NCBI RefSeq assembly: GCF_014655595.1
Contig: NZ_BNBL01000018.1
Location: 1-64,000 of the forward strand
Direction: 5' to 3'
DNA: 64,000 nucleotides
Origin: Streptomyces griseocarneus
GTDB taxonomy: Bacteria; Actinomycetota; Actinomycetes; Streptomycetales; Streptomycetaceae
Part shown: one piece after another, positions 51,713 through 59,881 of the stretch
Layout of the letters: each line of letters opens with the position of its first letter
How positions within the stretch are numbered: the first letter of the stretch is position 1
Position numbers and translations under genes: made by a program
The notes under the pieces: model-generated
The model's database searches: none
Told to the model about the DNA's origin: nothing
Seen by the model: only the letters and a program-made list of their open reading frames with translations

Positions 51713-52452
51713 GCGAGCCCGGGGCGGGGGCCGGGGCCGGGCACGGCGGCACTTCCGGGAACGACTTCCGCGGCCCCGCCGCCGCGCAGACCGGCCAGCA
51801 CAACACCCAGGTCAACCACTACGCCGAGCCGCGCAGCAAGGTGTGGCTGATGGTGACGGGCGCCGCGGCCGTGGTGCTCACCGTCGGCACCGTCCTGGCC
51901 CTGCTCAGGCTCGGCGACGACTCGGGCGGAGCGTCGCAGGGCGGCCAGGCCGTCCCGCCGGGCGCCGTGCCCTCGCCCCAGGTCACCGGGCTCGCTACCG
52001 CTCCGGCCTCGGCGCAGAGCGGGCCCGCCGCCTCTCCGTCGGGAGTTCTCGCCGCGCCGTCGGACGCGGTCCAGTGGACCGGGGTCGTCCGCATCGCGGA
52101 GTCCGGCCCGAAGCTCGACGCGGTCCCGCCGACGACGGAGAAGTACGCGCGCGACGTCCGCCTGGCTCTGGTCGACCCGCCCCGGCTCGCCGGCGCCGAC
52201 AGCTCGCTCAACCCGACGAACCTCGCCGAGTGGAAGGGTCAGGGCAAGCCCGGCCGGAAGGAATGCGCCGACCTGGTCTCCACCCAGGGGGTCGGGCACA
52301 TGATGACCGAGGTCAAGGAAGGCACGGTCATCTGCGTCAGAACAACCGGCGGGCGCACGGCCGTTCTGACCGTGACGTCGACCAGCAACAGCTTCAGTAC
52401 GGGCGTCATGGCCGAGACGACCGTCTGGTCCCAGGCCTCGGGAGGGCACTGA
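51709..52452 (+). CDS. Membrane protein with N-terminal GNxFxGPxAxQTGxHNxQ motif
   Basis: 247 residues, GTG overlapping the previous stop (GTGA). Motif SGNDFRGPAAAQTGQHNTQ at about 14-32, one transmembrane helix (VWLMVTGAAAVVLTVGTVLALL, about 44-66), a Ser/Ala/Pro linker and an external domain with two Cys (KECADLV and VICVRTTGG). The matching motif suggests that it recruits the 146-residue partner to the membrane face. No enzyme domain recognised. Confidence 0.72.
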   Translation: MSEPGAGAGAGHGGTSGNDFRGPAAAQTGQHNTQVNHYAEPRSKVWLMVTGAAAVVLTVGTVLALLRLGDDSGGASQGGQAVPPGAVPSPQVTGLATAPASAQSGPAASPSGVLAAPSDAVQWTGVVRIAESGPKLDAVPPTTEKYARDVRLALVDPPRLAGADSSLNPTNLAEWKGQGKPGRKECADLVSTQGVGHMMTEVKEGTVICVRTTGGRTAVLTVTSTSNSFSTGVMAETTVWSQASGGH

Positions 52453-52505
52453 GCCGCCGGCTCAGCAGCCGGCCGCGGCACACTCGCGCCGCTGAGAGAG
52501 CTCGG

Positions 52506-53183
52506 TCAGCGACGCGTGGCGGGGCGCTGGGGCGGGGCTATGCGTACGCGCTTCTCGGCGGGGGCGTTCTCGATGTCGTCGAGCTGCGCGACGATCGTGC
52601 TGCGCAGGTCGTCGTAGTCCTCGAAGCAGTGGTCGTTGAACAGCGTGTAGCCCGTCCACATCAGATTGGCGCACACCCGCGCAGGCACCCGGCCGGTCTG
52701 GGCGCCCATGCCGACCAGCGCCACCGACGTGATGCTGCCCGGGGCCTCATGGTTCTTCTGGTGAATCGCCTGGAACGCGGCGGCGCACGCCAGAGCCACA
52801 TTCAGGGTCTCGCTCACGTTCTGCGAGGACGTCTGCATCGTCGGCGTCGAGATCAGGAACTTCGGGTTGACCGCCCCGGACGGAACGCACACCGCGCTTC
52901 CCACCGGGAGGCTCCCGGCGAACCGGTCGCGGATCGCCCGCTGCACGCGCAGCTGGATGCCTGCTCCCAGATGCCGCTTGATGACCCCGTCGACTCCGCC
53001 GTCCATCCGGCCCCGGGAGTTGGTCGGGGTGACCCAGGCGTCGACGTTCTCGTCGAGGATCGAGCCCTTGCGGATCTCGATGCCGGGGGTATCGGCGAAC
53101 GCCGCCCGCCATGCCTCCACCACATGCGTGTTGATGTCGGTCAACACCACCTTGAGCGGCGCCTGCTCGCGGTTCACGGCCAT
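52506..53183 (-). CDS. Macro-domain protein (ADP-ribose-binding/hydrolase fold)
   Basis: 225 residues; ATG 53183 behind GGGAG. Macro-fold signatures: a first beta strand (LKVVLTDIN), KGSILDENVDAWVTPTNS, the glycine-rich loop GRMDGGVDGVIKRHLG (typical N-x-x-G-G-G-V-D-G-x-I), GSAVCVPSG, and the second ligand loop in SVALVGMGAQTGRVP. Macro domains bind or remove ADP-ribose from protein or nucleic acid; in DarTG the macro protein is the antitoxin of a DNA ADP-ribosyltransferase. It is transcribed divergently from a glycosylase-ADP-ribosyltransferase fusion, 118 bp away, the natural counterpart for such an activity. Loop residues required for hydrolysis are not certain. Confidence 0.8.
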   Translation of the reverse strand: MAVNREQAPLKVVLTDINTHVVEAWRAAFADTPGIEIRKGSILDENVDAWVTPTNSRGRMDGGVDGVIKRHLGAGIQLRVQRAIRDRFAGSLPVGSAVCVPSGAVNPKFLISTPTMQTSSQNVSETLNVALACAAAFQAIHQKNHEAPGSITSVALVGMGAQTGRVPARVCANLMWTGYTLFNDHCFEDYDDLRSTIVAQLDDIENAPAEKRVRIAPPQRPATRR

Positions 53184-53240
53184 AGTGCACTCCCATCGGG
53201 AACGGTCCTTCCAGCGATCACGACGCTACCGCCCACCACT

Positions 53241-53276
53241 GACAACCGGCCGGGAGCCGGTTGGAGCCCGGTTGTC
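53241..53276. promoter_or_regulatory. Nested inverted repeats in the divergent macro/UDG-ART promoter
   Basis: GACAACCGG (53241-53249) pairs with CCGGTTGTC (53268-53276); inside it, AACCGGC (53244-53250) pairs with GCCGGTT (53256-53262). Three CAACCGG/CCGGTTG half-sites in 36 bp suggest a repressor-binding region. TAGCCT (53289-53294) lies 8 bp before the ATG at 53302, so the UDG-ART mRNA may be leaderless. Confidence 0.5.
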
Positions 53277-53301
53277 GTACCCCGTTGCTAGCCTCCCGGC
53301 C

Positions 53302-54924
53302 ATGATCGATGCCAACACCCCTGCCCAGCCCGACGCGAACGACCCGCTGGCCCTTGCAGAACTGTTCAAGGGCGGCGGTGAACCGTGGCTTCCGCTGCTG
53401 AAGCCGGTCATCGAGGCGCAGCCGAACGCGGCCGCGTTCATCGGCCCGGGCCGCGGACAGGAAGTCGTCCCCGTCCGCGAACTGACCTTCCAGGCGCTCA
53501 AGCCCAATCCGCCGCACAAGTGGAAGGTCGTCGTATTCGGTCAGAACCCGTACCCGCGCCCGGAAAGCGCCACGGGCATCGCCATGTTCGACAACACCTT
53601 CCACGACTGGAAGGACAGTCAGTTCGGCAGGGTCGTCAGCATCCGCTGCATCATCAAGGCGGCGGCGATGTGGAAGTACGGCATACCCAAGAAGACCCCG
53701 ATCGCCGACATTCGCGCGCTGTTGAAGAAGCAGGACACCGTCCTGCCGCCGGAATGGTTCCAGGCGATGCTCACGCAGGGCGTCCTGCTGCTGAACGCGG
53801 CGCTCACCGCCAGCAGCGACGGGGGGAGGGGCGCCGATGCCGACCGGCACACGGCATTCTGGCGTCCGGTCGCCGAGCGGATCGTCGAGGAGATCCTCAA
53901 GGCCAAGCAGAACGCCGACGAGGAAGACCGTGGTGTCGTCTTCGCGTGGTGGGGAGCCCACGCCCGCAACCTGAAGAAGGTCGTCCTCGAACTCCAGAAG
54001 AAGTACCCCGACGTCGACGTCCGGCACATCGACCACCCCAACCCCGCGGCGCAGGGCGACATCTTCTGCGAGGGCGACCACTTCGGAGTGGTGAACGACG
54101 CCCTCGCGTCGCTGGGCGCCGATCCGATCGACTGGCTGCCGAGCAAGCGGTGGAACGAGGCCGCGGCGGAGGCCGGCGGGGCGGACGGCGGCATCGCCGA
54201 ACGCATGGGCGCGTTCATCACGTCCACCATGGAGCTGCACCAGCTGTACCTCGAGCGGCTCGCCAGCGTAAAGGACGAGGGTCTCGCCCTCCCCGCGATC
54301 ACCGGCGTGTTCGACACCCCGCTCATGGAATTCCAGGACGCCGTCGCCCCGGTCGCCAAGCTGCTGTCCGGTCTCGACCGGCACGTCAACCGGTCGCACG
54401 AATTCGGCAAGAGGCGGGCGGACGAAGCGACCGCCGGCCTCTCCGCCGACGCGATCGCCGCCCTCTACCTCTACACCTGCCAGTCCGCGTTCTACCGGGA
54501 GATCAACGCCGTCCTCCGCGCCCCGGACCGGGCCAAGGTCATCCCGTATCTCCCCTACCTGCGGCTGCTCTTCTCGGCGGTGTCGCAGCTTCCCGCCCGC
54601 AAGGAGCCGCTGTGGCGCGGCGTCTCGCTGGACCTGCGTGCGCAGTACCCGCTCGGCCGGACCGTGACCTGGTGGGGCGTCTCCTCGTGCACGCCCAATC
54701 TCAACGTGGCCCGGAACTTCCTCGGCAGCCGCGGCAAGCGGACGCTCTTCGAGGTGGTCCCCGCCCGGGCGGTGGGCATCAGCAGTTTCTCCGCGTTCGC
54801 CGGCGAGGAGGAATTCATCCTCTCGCCGGGCACGCAGCTCAAGGTGACGGACGTGAAGACCGAGCGCGGCGGACTGTGCACCGTGAAACTGACCGAACTG
54901 GAAGAGCAGCCCCTCGTGTCCTGA
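53302..54924 (+). CDS. Fusion of a uracil-DNA glycosylase-like domain and an R-S-ExE ADP-ribosyltransferase
   Basis: 540 residues. Residues about 10-282 follow family-1 UDG: VVFGQNPYPRPESATG (79-92; GQDPYH motif with Asp changed to Asn and His to Pro), QGVLLLNAALT (159-169), VVFAWWGAHA (212-221), HPNPAA (245-250, catalytic His kept) and DHFGVVNDALASLGADPIDW. Residues about 300-430 are helical. The end is an ADP-ribosyltransferase: LWRG (Arg 439), GVSSCT (459-464, STS-like), and FAGEEEFILSPGT with the E-x-E pattern at 502-504, as in Arg-specific ARTs. I infer that the glycosylase fold targets DNA or a base lesion while the ART modifies DNA or a bound protein. The opposing macro protein would reverse it. 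Confidence 0.8.
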   Translation: MIDANTPAQPDANDPLALAELFKGGGEPWLPLLKPVIEAQPNAAAFIGPGRGQEVVPVRELTFQALKPNPPHKWKVVVFGQNPYPRPESATGIAMFDNTFHDWKDSQFGRVVSIRCIIKAAAMWKYGIPKKTPIADIRALLKKQDTVLPPEWFQAMLTQGVLLLNAALTASSDGGRGADADRHTAFWRPVAERIVEEILKAKQNADEEDRGVVFAWWGAHARNLKKVVLELQKKYPDVDVRHIDHPNPAAQGDIFCEGDHFGVVNDALASLGADPIDWLPSKRWNEAAAEAGGADGGIAERMGAFITSTMELHQLYLERLASVKDEGLALPAITGVFDTPLMEFQDAVAPVAKLLSGLDRHVNRSHEFGKRRADEATAGLSADAIAALYLYTCQSAFYREINAVLRAPDRAKVIPYLPYLRLLFSAVSQLPARKEPLWRGVSLDLRAQYPLGRTVTWWGVSSCTPNLNVARNFLGSRGKRTLFEVVPARAVGISSFSAFAGEEEFILSPGTQLKVTDVKTERGGLCTVKLTELEEQPLVS

Positions 54925-54949
54925 GCACGCGCCGGTCCGGTCGGCCGGG

Positions 54950-55498
54950 TCAGGGTTTGATCTCCAGCTGCGCGTGGCCGCTGTTCCCCTGAAGGCCGGT
55001 GGAGAGGCACTCCGTGGGCAGTCCGCGCGGCAGAGCGAGGAGTACGTTCCGCTGCGCCGACTGCCCCTTGCCGCGGCCCTCGGTGACCCGGCCCGACAGG
55101 CTGACGTCGACGGCGCCGGCGGCACGGACGGTGGTGCCGCTGTCGTAGACGATCACCGACTTCCTGCCGTCGGCGTACCGCACGATTTCCGTGAGGCGGG
55201 GGTTGGTCAGGCCGTTGCAGGACGCCGTCGGGGACACCCCGTCCAGCGAGCCGGTGGCCGCTACGACCCGCCCGGGTGCGACGGCACACGCGTACCGGGC
55301 CTCGGTGTGCACGCGGGTCGCGCGTTGCGCCAGCGTCAGGGGCGGGTCGTACGTACTGTCGCTGGGCCCCGTGCACACCACGCCCCCCGCGTCTCTGTGC
55401 CCGCCCCCATCGGCCTGACCGGCCTGAGCCCCCACCCACGACGATGCGACCAGCATCAGCGAACTCAATGCCACTGCCGCACCACGCCCGCCGACCAT
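54950..55498 (-). CDS. Secreted protein of unknown function
   Basis: 182 residues with a signal peptide (GAAVALSSLMLVASSWVGAQAG). The mature part has two pairs of Cys (VVCTGP, ARYACAV, TASCNGL, TECLSTG) and is mostly beta-like. The pattern VCTGPSDSTYDPPLTL-xx-R and the late TECLSTGLQGNSGHAQLEI are reminiscent of Streptomyces exported proteins usually labelled hypothetical. It converges on the UDG-ART gene with a 25-bp gap. Confidence 0.72.
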   Translation of the reverse strand: MVGGRGAAVALSSLMLVASSWVGAQAGQADGGGHRDAGGVVCTGPSDSTYDPPLTLAQRATRVHTEARYACAVAPGRVVAATGSLDGVSPTASCNGLTNPRLTEIVRYADGRKSVIVYDSGTTVRAAGAVDVSLSGRVTEGRGKGQSAQRNVLLALPRGLPTECLSTGLQGNSGHAQLEIKP

Positions 55499-55714
55499 GC
55501 ATCCTCCAGGGCTCCGGATCCGCTACCGGCGCATGGCTACCCCGGGCCCCTTTCGCCGACCCCGGCTCCTGGCGGCACACCACCGCGCGCACCCTGTCCT
55601 GTGCGCCGGTGCGCGAGCCGCATCGGAGGTCTGGCACCCGGGAGCGCAGGGTAGAGACAGGCGAACGCTCGCACAGCGCTCACGAGTGACCAAAACAGAG
55701 GGAAAGGTGCTGTA

Positions 55715-56263
55715 GTGGACGACATCACCGCGAAGCGACTCGTCTTCGCCATGCTGGACGCGGACGGCGACGGAGTCATCTCGGCGGACGAATACTCCGC
55801 GCGCGCCGAGCGCGTGGCCCGGGCCACGGGACGCACCACGGACGACCCCCTGGTCGTCGTCGCCCGCACGGCCGGCCGGCGGGCGTGGGCCTCGATGGAC
55901 GCCGACGGCGACGGCAAAGTGACCTTCGAGGAGTACGCGGCCTGGGCCGGCGCCGACGCGTTCGACACCGTCTGCGAGCCCGTGCTCGGCGCCCTGTTCG
56001 ACCTCGCCGACCGCGATCACGACGGCCGCCTGGACCTGCCGGAGTTCACGACGCTGCGCACGGCGCTGGGGAACCCGGTCGGCAACATCGAAGCGGCCTT
56101 CGCCGCGCTGGACGCCGACGGCGACGGACGCGTCGTGCGCGACGACTACCTCGCCTCTGTCCGTGCGCACGTCTCCGGTGAGAGCTCCCCTGTGGGTGAG
56201 GCTCTGTACAACAGCGGGACGGCAGTTGACCCGGCACATTCAGGCCACCCCGGACGGGACTGA
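55715..56263 (+). CDS. EF-hand calcium-binding protein (calerythrin/CalD type)
   Basis: 182 residues from GTG 55715 (site GGAAAGG). Four EF-hand loops: DADGDGVISADE (15-26), DADGDGKVTFEE (62-73), DRDHDGRLDLPE (99-110) and DADGDGRVVRDD (133-144, with Asp at the last position, often lower or Mg-shifted affinity). Size and loop layout match the cytosolic sarcoplasmic-like calcium buffers of Streptomyces and Saccharopolyspora. It lies upstream of the Sdp-like toxin genes, but a 367-bp gap with its own promoter separates them. Confidence 0.9.
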   Translation: MDDITAKRLVFAMLDADGDGVISADEYSARAERVARATGRTTDDPLVVVARTAGRRAWASMDADGDGKVTFEEYAAWAGADAFDTVCEPVLGALFDLADRDHDGRLDLPEFTTLRTALGNPVGNIEAAFAALDADGDGRVVRDDYLASVRAHVSGESSPVGEALYNSGTAVDPAHSGHPGRD

Positions 56264-56630
56264 CCGCCGGACCGGAACGAACGGCACACCCGCAGGTCCG
56301 GGCGCGGCTTCGCCACATGAAGTACCGGAAGTCCCTCCGTGACTACTGGGCATTTTGAGACATGTGATGAGTGGAATTCCGGTCCGCTTTACTACTCTCT
56401 TACGCTGCGTCCGTTGACGGTTGATCATGCCCATACTTATGCTCGAAGCGGCTTTATGAATAAACGGGGGTGCGGAAAAGACGGTCGTCGATCGTAGGTG
56501 TCTCGGTCGACCCTCATTCGAATCGGAGCCGATCCGGCCCCTCATTTCAACGCCATTCTCTGTCGTTCCCTGCTGCCCGTTTTCAGGGGCGATTCTGTCT
56601 TTTTTCATCGAACAGGCAAGGGTTTTCAGA
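56264..56630. promoter_or_regulatory. 367-bp relatively AT-rich region upstream of the Sdp-like toxin gene
   Basis: Conspicuously lower GC than its neighbours. TTGACG (56414-56419) with TTATGC (56438-56443) at 18-bp spacing is the best promoter candidate, in a segment with ATACTTATG and ATGAATAAACGGGG. The toxin gene has only a modest site (AAGGG about 9 nt upstream of the ATG at 56631). The long, low-GC leader fits a foreign or tightly controlled locus. Confidence 0.4.
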
Positions 56631-57296
56631 ATGAAGCGTGGCACGAAATCGCTGATGGGTACGGCGCTCGCCGCCGTGATGGTGGCCGGTACCGCCGGCA
56701 CGGCATTAGCGAGGACCTCGTCGGACACGGGCGCCGCGGACTCCTCGCGCCCGGCGACGAGCAAGACGAAGTACTCCGACCGTGAGGTGGTCAGCTTCCT
56801 CGTCTTCGGGCGGGGCAAGGCCGCCGACGACAACCCGGCGCTGGCCAAGAAGATCCGGGACCGGCGTGCGGACTCCACGGTCACCGAGGAGCAGCTGTCG
56901 TACCTGATGGGGAAGCTCCACAAGATCGATCCCGCCTTCCACGCCAACGTGACCGAGGCTGTCCAGGCCAAGGATCCGTTCGTGGTCCAGGAGGGCATGG
57001 AGCGGCTCAACGACGACCTCAAGAAGTACATCGCCGAGGACGCCGGCGACGTCGACATGAGCACCGATGCCGCCGACCGCGCGGACGGCAAGGTGTGGAA
57101 GAAGTCCAACATCGTGGCCGTGGCCAACATCGCCGCCGGCATCAATGTCGCCGTGGGCACCAACGTGGCGGCCGGCGCGGAGGTCGCGGTGATCGTGGTG
57201 ATCGTCCCGGCTGCGGCCAGCTACGGCTTCGACCTGCAGCAGCCGAACAAGCTGGACAAGAACAACCTGGTGGCGGAAGTCGCAGAGGCTCTCTGA
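56631..57296 (+). CDS. SdpC-like (sporulation-delaying-protein family) secreted toxin precursor
   Basis: 221 residues. Signal peptide 1-28 (TALAAVMVAGTAGTALA), a helical pro-region about 45-150 (REVVSFLVFGRGKAADDNPALAKKI), then a long hydrophobic Ala/Val/Gly segment at about 159-200 (NIVAVANIAAGINVAVG…) and a short polar tail. The layout is that of SdpC-family precursors, from which a membrane-active peptide is cut. B. subtilis SDP toxin has a disulfide-forming cysteine pair; this protein contains no cysteine at all. The SdpA- and SdpB-like genes downstream support the family call. Confidence 0.78.
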   Translation: MKRGTKSLMGTALAAVMVAGTAGTALARTSSDTGAADSSRPATSKTKYSDREVVSFLVFGRGKAADDNPALAKKIRDRRADSTVTEEQLSYLMGKLHKIDPAFHANVTEAVQAKDPFVVQEGMERLNDDLKKYIAEDAGDVDMSTDAADRADGKVWKKSNIVAVANIAAGINVAVGTNVAAGAEVAVIVVIVPAAASYGFDLQQPNKLDKNNLVAEVAEAL

Positions 57297-57311
57297 TCTG
57301 TGAGTCCCGTT

Positions 57312-57356
57312 GACGGGCCGGCCGGCTTCGCCTCCGGCACGGCAGGCCGGCCCGTC
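57312..57356 (+). terminator. Strong intercistronic hairpin after the toxin gene
   Basis: GACGGGCCGGCC (57312-57323) and GGCCGGCCCGTC (57345-57356) form a perfect 12-bp stem with a 21-nt loop between toxin and SdpA-like genes. It can act as a partial terminator or 3' stabiliser so that the toxin is made in excess over the maturation and export proteins. Confidence 0.6.
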
Positions 57357-57410
57357 GCGACGGGGCAGGAATCCACAGATCTCGTCGCCATCAGAAAAAG
57401 GAAACCGTTC

Positions 57411-57965
57411 ATGTCGATGTCCGTCGCGAGACGGCAGCTTCTCGTATTCTCAGCGGCCTGCCTGGTGATCTTTTCCTATCTCCTGGTATCGCTCTTCTAC
57501 ACGTTACCGAGCAATGCGTTGAGCAGCCGGCACTCAAAGGGTGCCAGGCAGTACTTCAACACCGTCACGCCTCAGGTCTGGGCTTTCTTCACCAAGAACC
57601 CGGAAGGAATTCAGATAGGTTTCTACGGTCGGGGCGGGCAGGGGAAGAATCTGTTGCGGACCCCCCAGGGCAACCCGTCCAATCTCTTCGGCCTGGACCG
57701 GACTCAGCGGGCCCAGGGTCCGGAGATCGCCTACCTGGAAGCCGGGGTGACCAACTGGAGCGAATGCTCCGGAACGGTGGAGCGCTGCCTCGCCAGGGCG
57801 GCGGCCATGCCGGCCGCGAAAGCCGAGAACCGTAGCCCCGTCCCGACCATCTGCGGTGATTCCTTCATCACCCAGGAAACCGTTGTGCCCTGGTCGTACC
57901 GGGATCTCGTCACGTACGACCGGAGGGTCACCAAGATCGCCCACCTGGATGTCTCGTGTCCGTGA
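57411..57965 (+). CDS. SdpA-like toxin maturation protein
   Basis: 184 residues; ATG 57411 behind AAAAGGAAA. One N-terminal membrane helix (LLVFSAACLVIFSYLLVSLFY, about 9-30), then an external or cytosolic domain with QYFNTVTPQVWAFFTKNPEG, the part resembling SdpA-family antimicrobial peptide system proteins. Four cysteines lie in the second half. In B. subtilis SdpA and SdpB are needed to make active SDP. Its stop lies inside the SdpB-like gene (10-bp overlap). Confidence 0.75.
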   Translation: MSMSVARRQLLVFSAACLVIFSYLLVSLFYTLPSNALSSRHSKGARQYFNTVTPQVWAFFTKNPEGIQIGFYGRGGQGKNLLRTPQGNPSNLFGLDRTQRAQGPEIAYLEAGVTNWSECSGTVERCLARAAAMPAAKAENRSPVPTICGDSFITQETVVPWSYRDLVTYDRRVTKIAHLDVSCP

Positions 57966-58915
57966 CCGCATTCGTCGACGAACAGGCCGCGAGCCTGCAG
58001 CGCCACCTCGGCCGATTTGATTTCCGCTCCCGCTGGTTCGGCGTCGGGCGTTCGCTGATCTGTTTCGCGGAGCTGACAGTGGTGCTGCTGACGCCGTCGA
58101 AGGCGCTGCTCATCCCCGTCCTGACCATCACCGAGGGTGCGCGTTGCGACGGGGTGCGGGCCGCCTCCGCCTTCTGCGTGGGTGGCGACTCGAACCCCGA
58201 GTACGCCCGGTGGCTGCTGGTTGCCGTGCTGCTGGTGGCGGCCAGCGGGTATCGCCCGCGGTGGACGGTCCTCCCGCAGCTCTGGGCCGTCTACTCGATC
58301 GCCGTGAGCATCTCCGTGCCCGACGGCGGCGAGTCGGTCAGCCTGATCATCTCGCTCCTCATGGCGCCGATCTGTCTGGCGGACGACCGCAAGTGGCACT
58401 GGAGCAGCCCGGACAAACCCCTCCGGCTGAACGGCCACGCGATCTCCTTCGCCGCCTTCTGGGCCATCCGCATACAGCTCGCCTACCTCTACCTCGACAC
58501 CGCGATCAGCAAGTTCGGCGTCGCCGACTGGGCCAACGGCACGGCCGAGTACTACTTCCTGCGCGACAACATGTTCGGCGTGAGCGAACCACTGGACGGA
58601 CTGTTCCTGGAACTGTCCAAGATCCCCGTGGTGGTCGTCGGCATGACCTGGGGGGCGCTGGTCGTGGAGATGATCATTGCCGTCTGCCTCCTCGGATCGG
58701 ACCGATGGCGCAAAGTCGCCCTGGCGCTCGACATCCTGCTGCATGGAATGATCATTGTGACCATGGGGCTGTGGAGCTTCGCCCTGGTGATGATCGGCTG
58801 CGGGATCGTCGCCTCCATGCCCGCGTTGACCGCCCCGCGCGCCGAGGAACCGGGCGAGCCGGACGAGAAAAAGCCCGCATTCGGCCGTACGCCGGCCGAA
58901 GCCGGCGCGGCCTGA
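57956..58915 (+). CDS. SdpB-like multi-pass membrane protein (HTTM type)
   Basis: 319 residues, GTG overlapping the SdpA-like gene. Six to eight transmembrane helices; the pattern FDFRSRWFGVGRSLICFAELTVVLL at the start and AFWAIRIQLAYLYLDTAISKFGVADWANGTAEYYF in the middle are typical of SdpB/HTTM (vitamin-K-carboxylase-like membrane) proteins. Required with SdpA for toxin maturation in the model system. Cytoplasmic C-terminal tail is acidic/Pro-rich. Overlap suggests strict co-translation. Confidence 0.78.
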   Translation: MSVTAFVDEQAASLQRHLGRFDFRSRWFGVGRSLICFAELTVVLLTPSKALLIPVLTITEGARCDGVRAASAFCVGGDSNPEYARWLLVAVLLVAASGYRPRWTVLPQLWAVYSIAVSISVPDGGESVSLIISLLMAPICLADDRKWHWSSPDKPLRLNGHAISFAAFWAIRIQLAYLYLDTAISKFGVADWANGTAEYYFLRDNMFGVSEPLDGLFLELSKIPVVVVGMTWGALVVEMIIAVCLLGSDRWRKVALALDILLHGMIIVTMGLWSFALVMIGCGIVASMPALTAPRAEEPGEPDEKKPAFGRTPAEAGAA

Positions 58916-58954
58916 GGAAGGACAATTGATCATCTGCGCTGCTGGGTTGGGCAC

Positions 58955-59881
58955 GTGGCCACGCTGACGGCGGAAAATGTCTGTGCTGGGTACCGGGGCA
59001 ATGTCGTCCTGCGGGAGATGAATCTCGAATACGGCCCGGGAGTTCACATCCTGCTCGGGCCGAACGGCTCCGGCAAGACGACGACCTTCCGGGTCCTCTC
59101 CGGCCTCCTGCCCCCCATGCGGGGGACCGTCCTGGTCAACGGCAAGGACCCGCACCGGCAGGCGGAGGCCAAGTCCGCGATCGGCCTCTCCAGCCATCGG
59201 TCCGCGCTGGCACCCCGGCTGAGCGTGATGGACAACCTGCGTTACTGGGCCCGCGTACTGGGACTGCCGTCGGCCTCGGTGGAGGCGCGGATCGCCGATG
59301 CCCTGACCCTGCTCGGACTCGTGGAACTCGCCGACCGGCGGGTCGGCAGCCTGAGCCGCGGCCAGAACCAGCGGGTCGGCCTGGCCAAGGCATTCCTCGG
59401 CCGCCCGTCGATCCTGCTGCTCGACGAGCCGATGTCCGGTCTCGACCCCACGATGACAGGGCAACTGTCGGACTATTTGAGAACGTTGGCCGACGATGGC
59501 CACGTCATCGTCGCCTCCACCCATGCCCTGACCGAGGCCCACCGGCTCGCCGACGACGTCACCGTTCTGCACGACGGCCGGATCGTCGCCCGCGGCGAAC
59601 CGTCGGCCCTCCGGGCCGCCCTGCTGGGCAGCGCCTACCGACTGCAAATACGCGGCTCAGGTGACATACCCGCCGCCCTGGCGAGACTGGGCCACCGTTG
59701 GGAGCGGCAGAGAACAGGTCCGGTCGTCGTCGAGGTGGCCTCCGAGAAGGCCGCGGAAAAACTGGTGGCGCAGCTGGTCGGAGAAGGCATCGGAATACAC
59801 GAAGTGGTGCCCGTGCGAAACCCGTTGGAGGACGTTTACCACCGGCTCCAGACGGAAGGCGCAGCACGTGATGAGAAGTGA
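58955..59881 (+). CDS. ABC transporter ATP-binding protein, Sdp-locus exporter
   Basis: 308 residues from GTG 58955, 39 bp after the SdpB-like gene. Walker A GPNGSGKTT, Q-loop region, ABC signature LSRGQNQRVGLAKA (LSRGQ), Walker B ILLLDEPMSGLD and the H-loop STHAL are complete. A C-terminal extension of about 90 residues carries a regulatory-like domain. With the permease that overlaps its end it forms a type-2 exporter, probably for toxin export or self-immunity. Confidence 0.88.
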   Translation: MATLTAENVCAGYRGNVVLREMNLEYGPGVHILLGPNGSGKTTTFRVLSGLLPPMRGTVLVNGKDPHRQAEAKSAIGLSSHRSALAPRLSVMDNLRYWARVLGLPSASVEARIADALTLLGLVELADRRVGSLSRGQNQRVGLAKAFLGRPSILLLDEPMSGLDPTMTGQLSDYLRTLADDGHVIVASTHALTEAHRLADDVTVLHDGRIVARGEPSALRAALLGSAYRLQIRGSGDIPAALARLGHRWERQRTGPVVVEVASEKAAEKLVAQLVGEGIGIHEVVPVRNPLEDVYHRLQTEGAARDEK

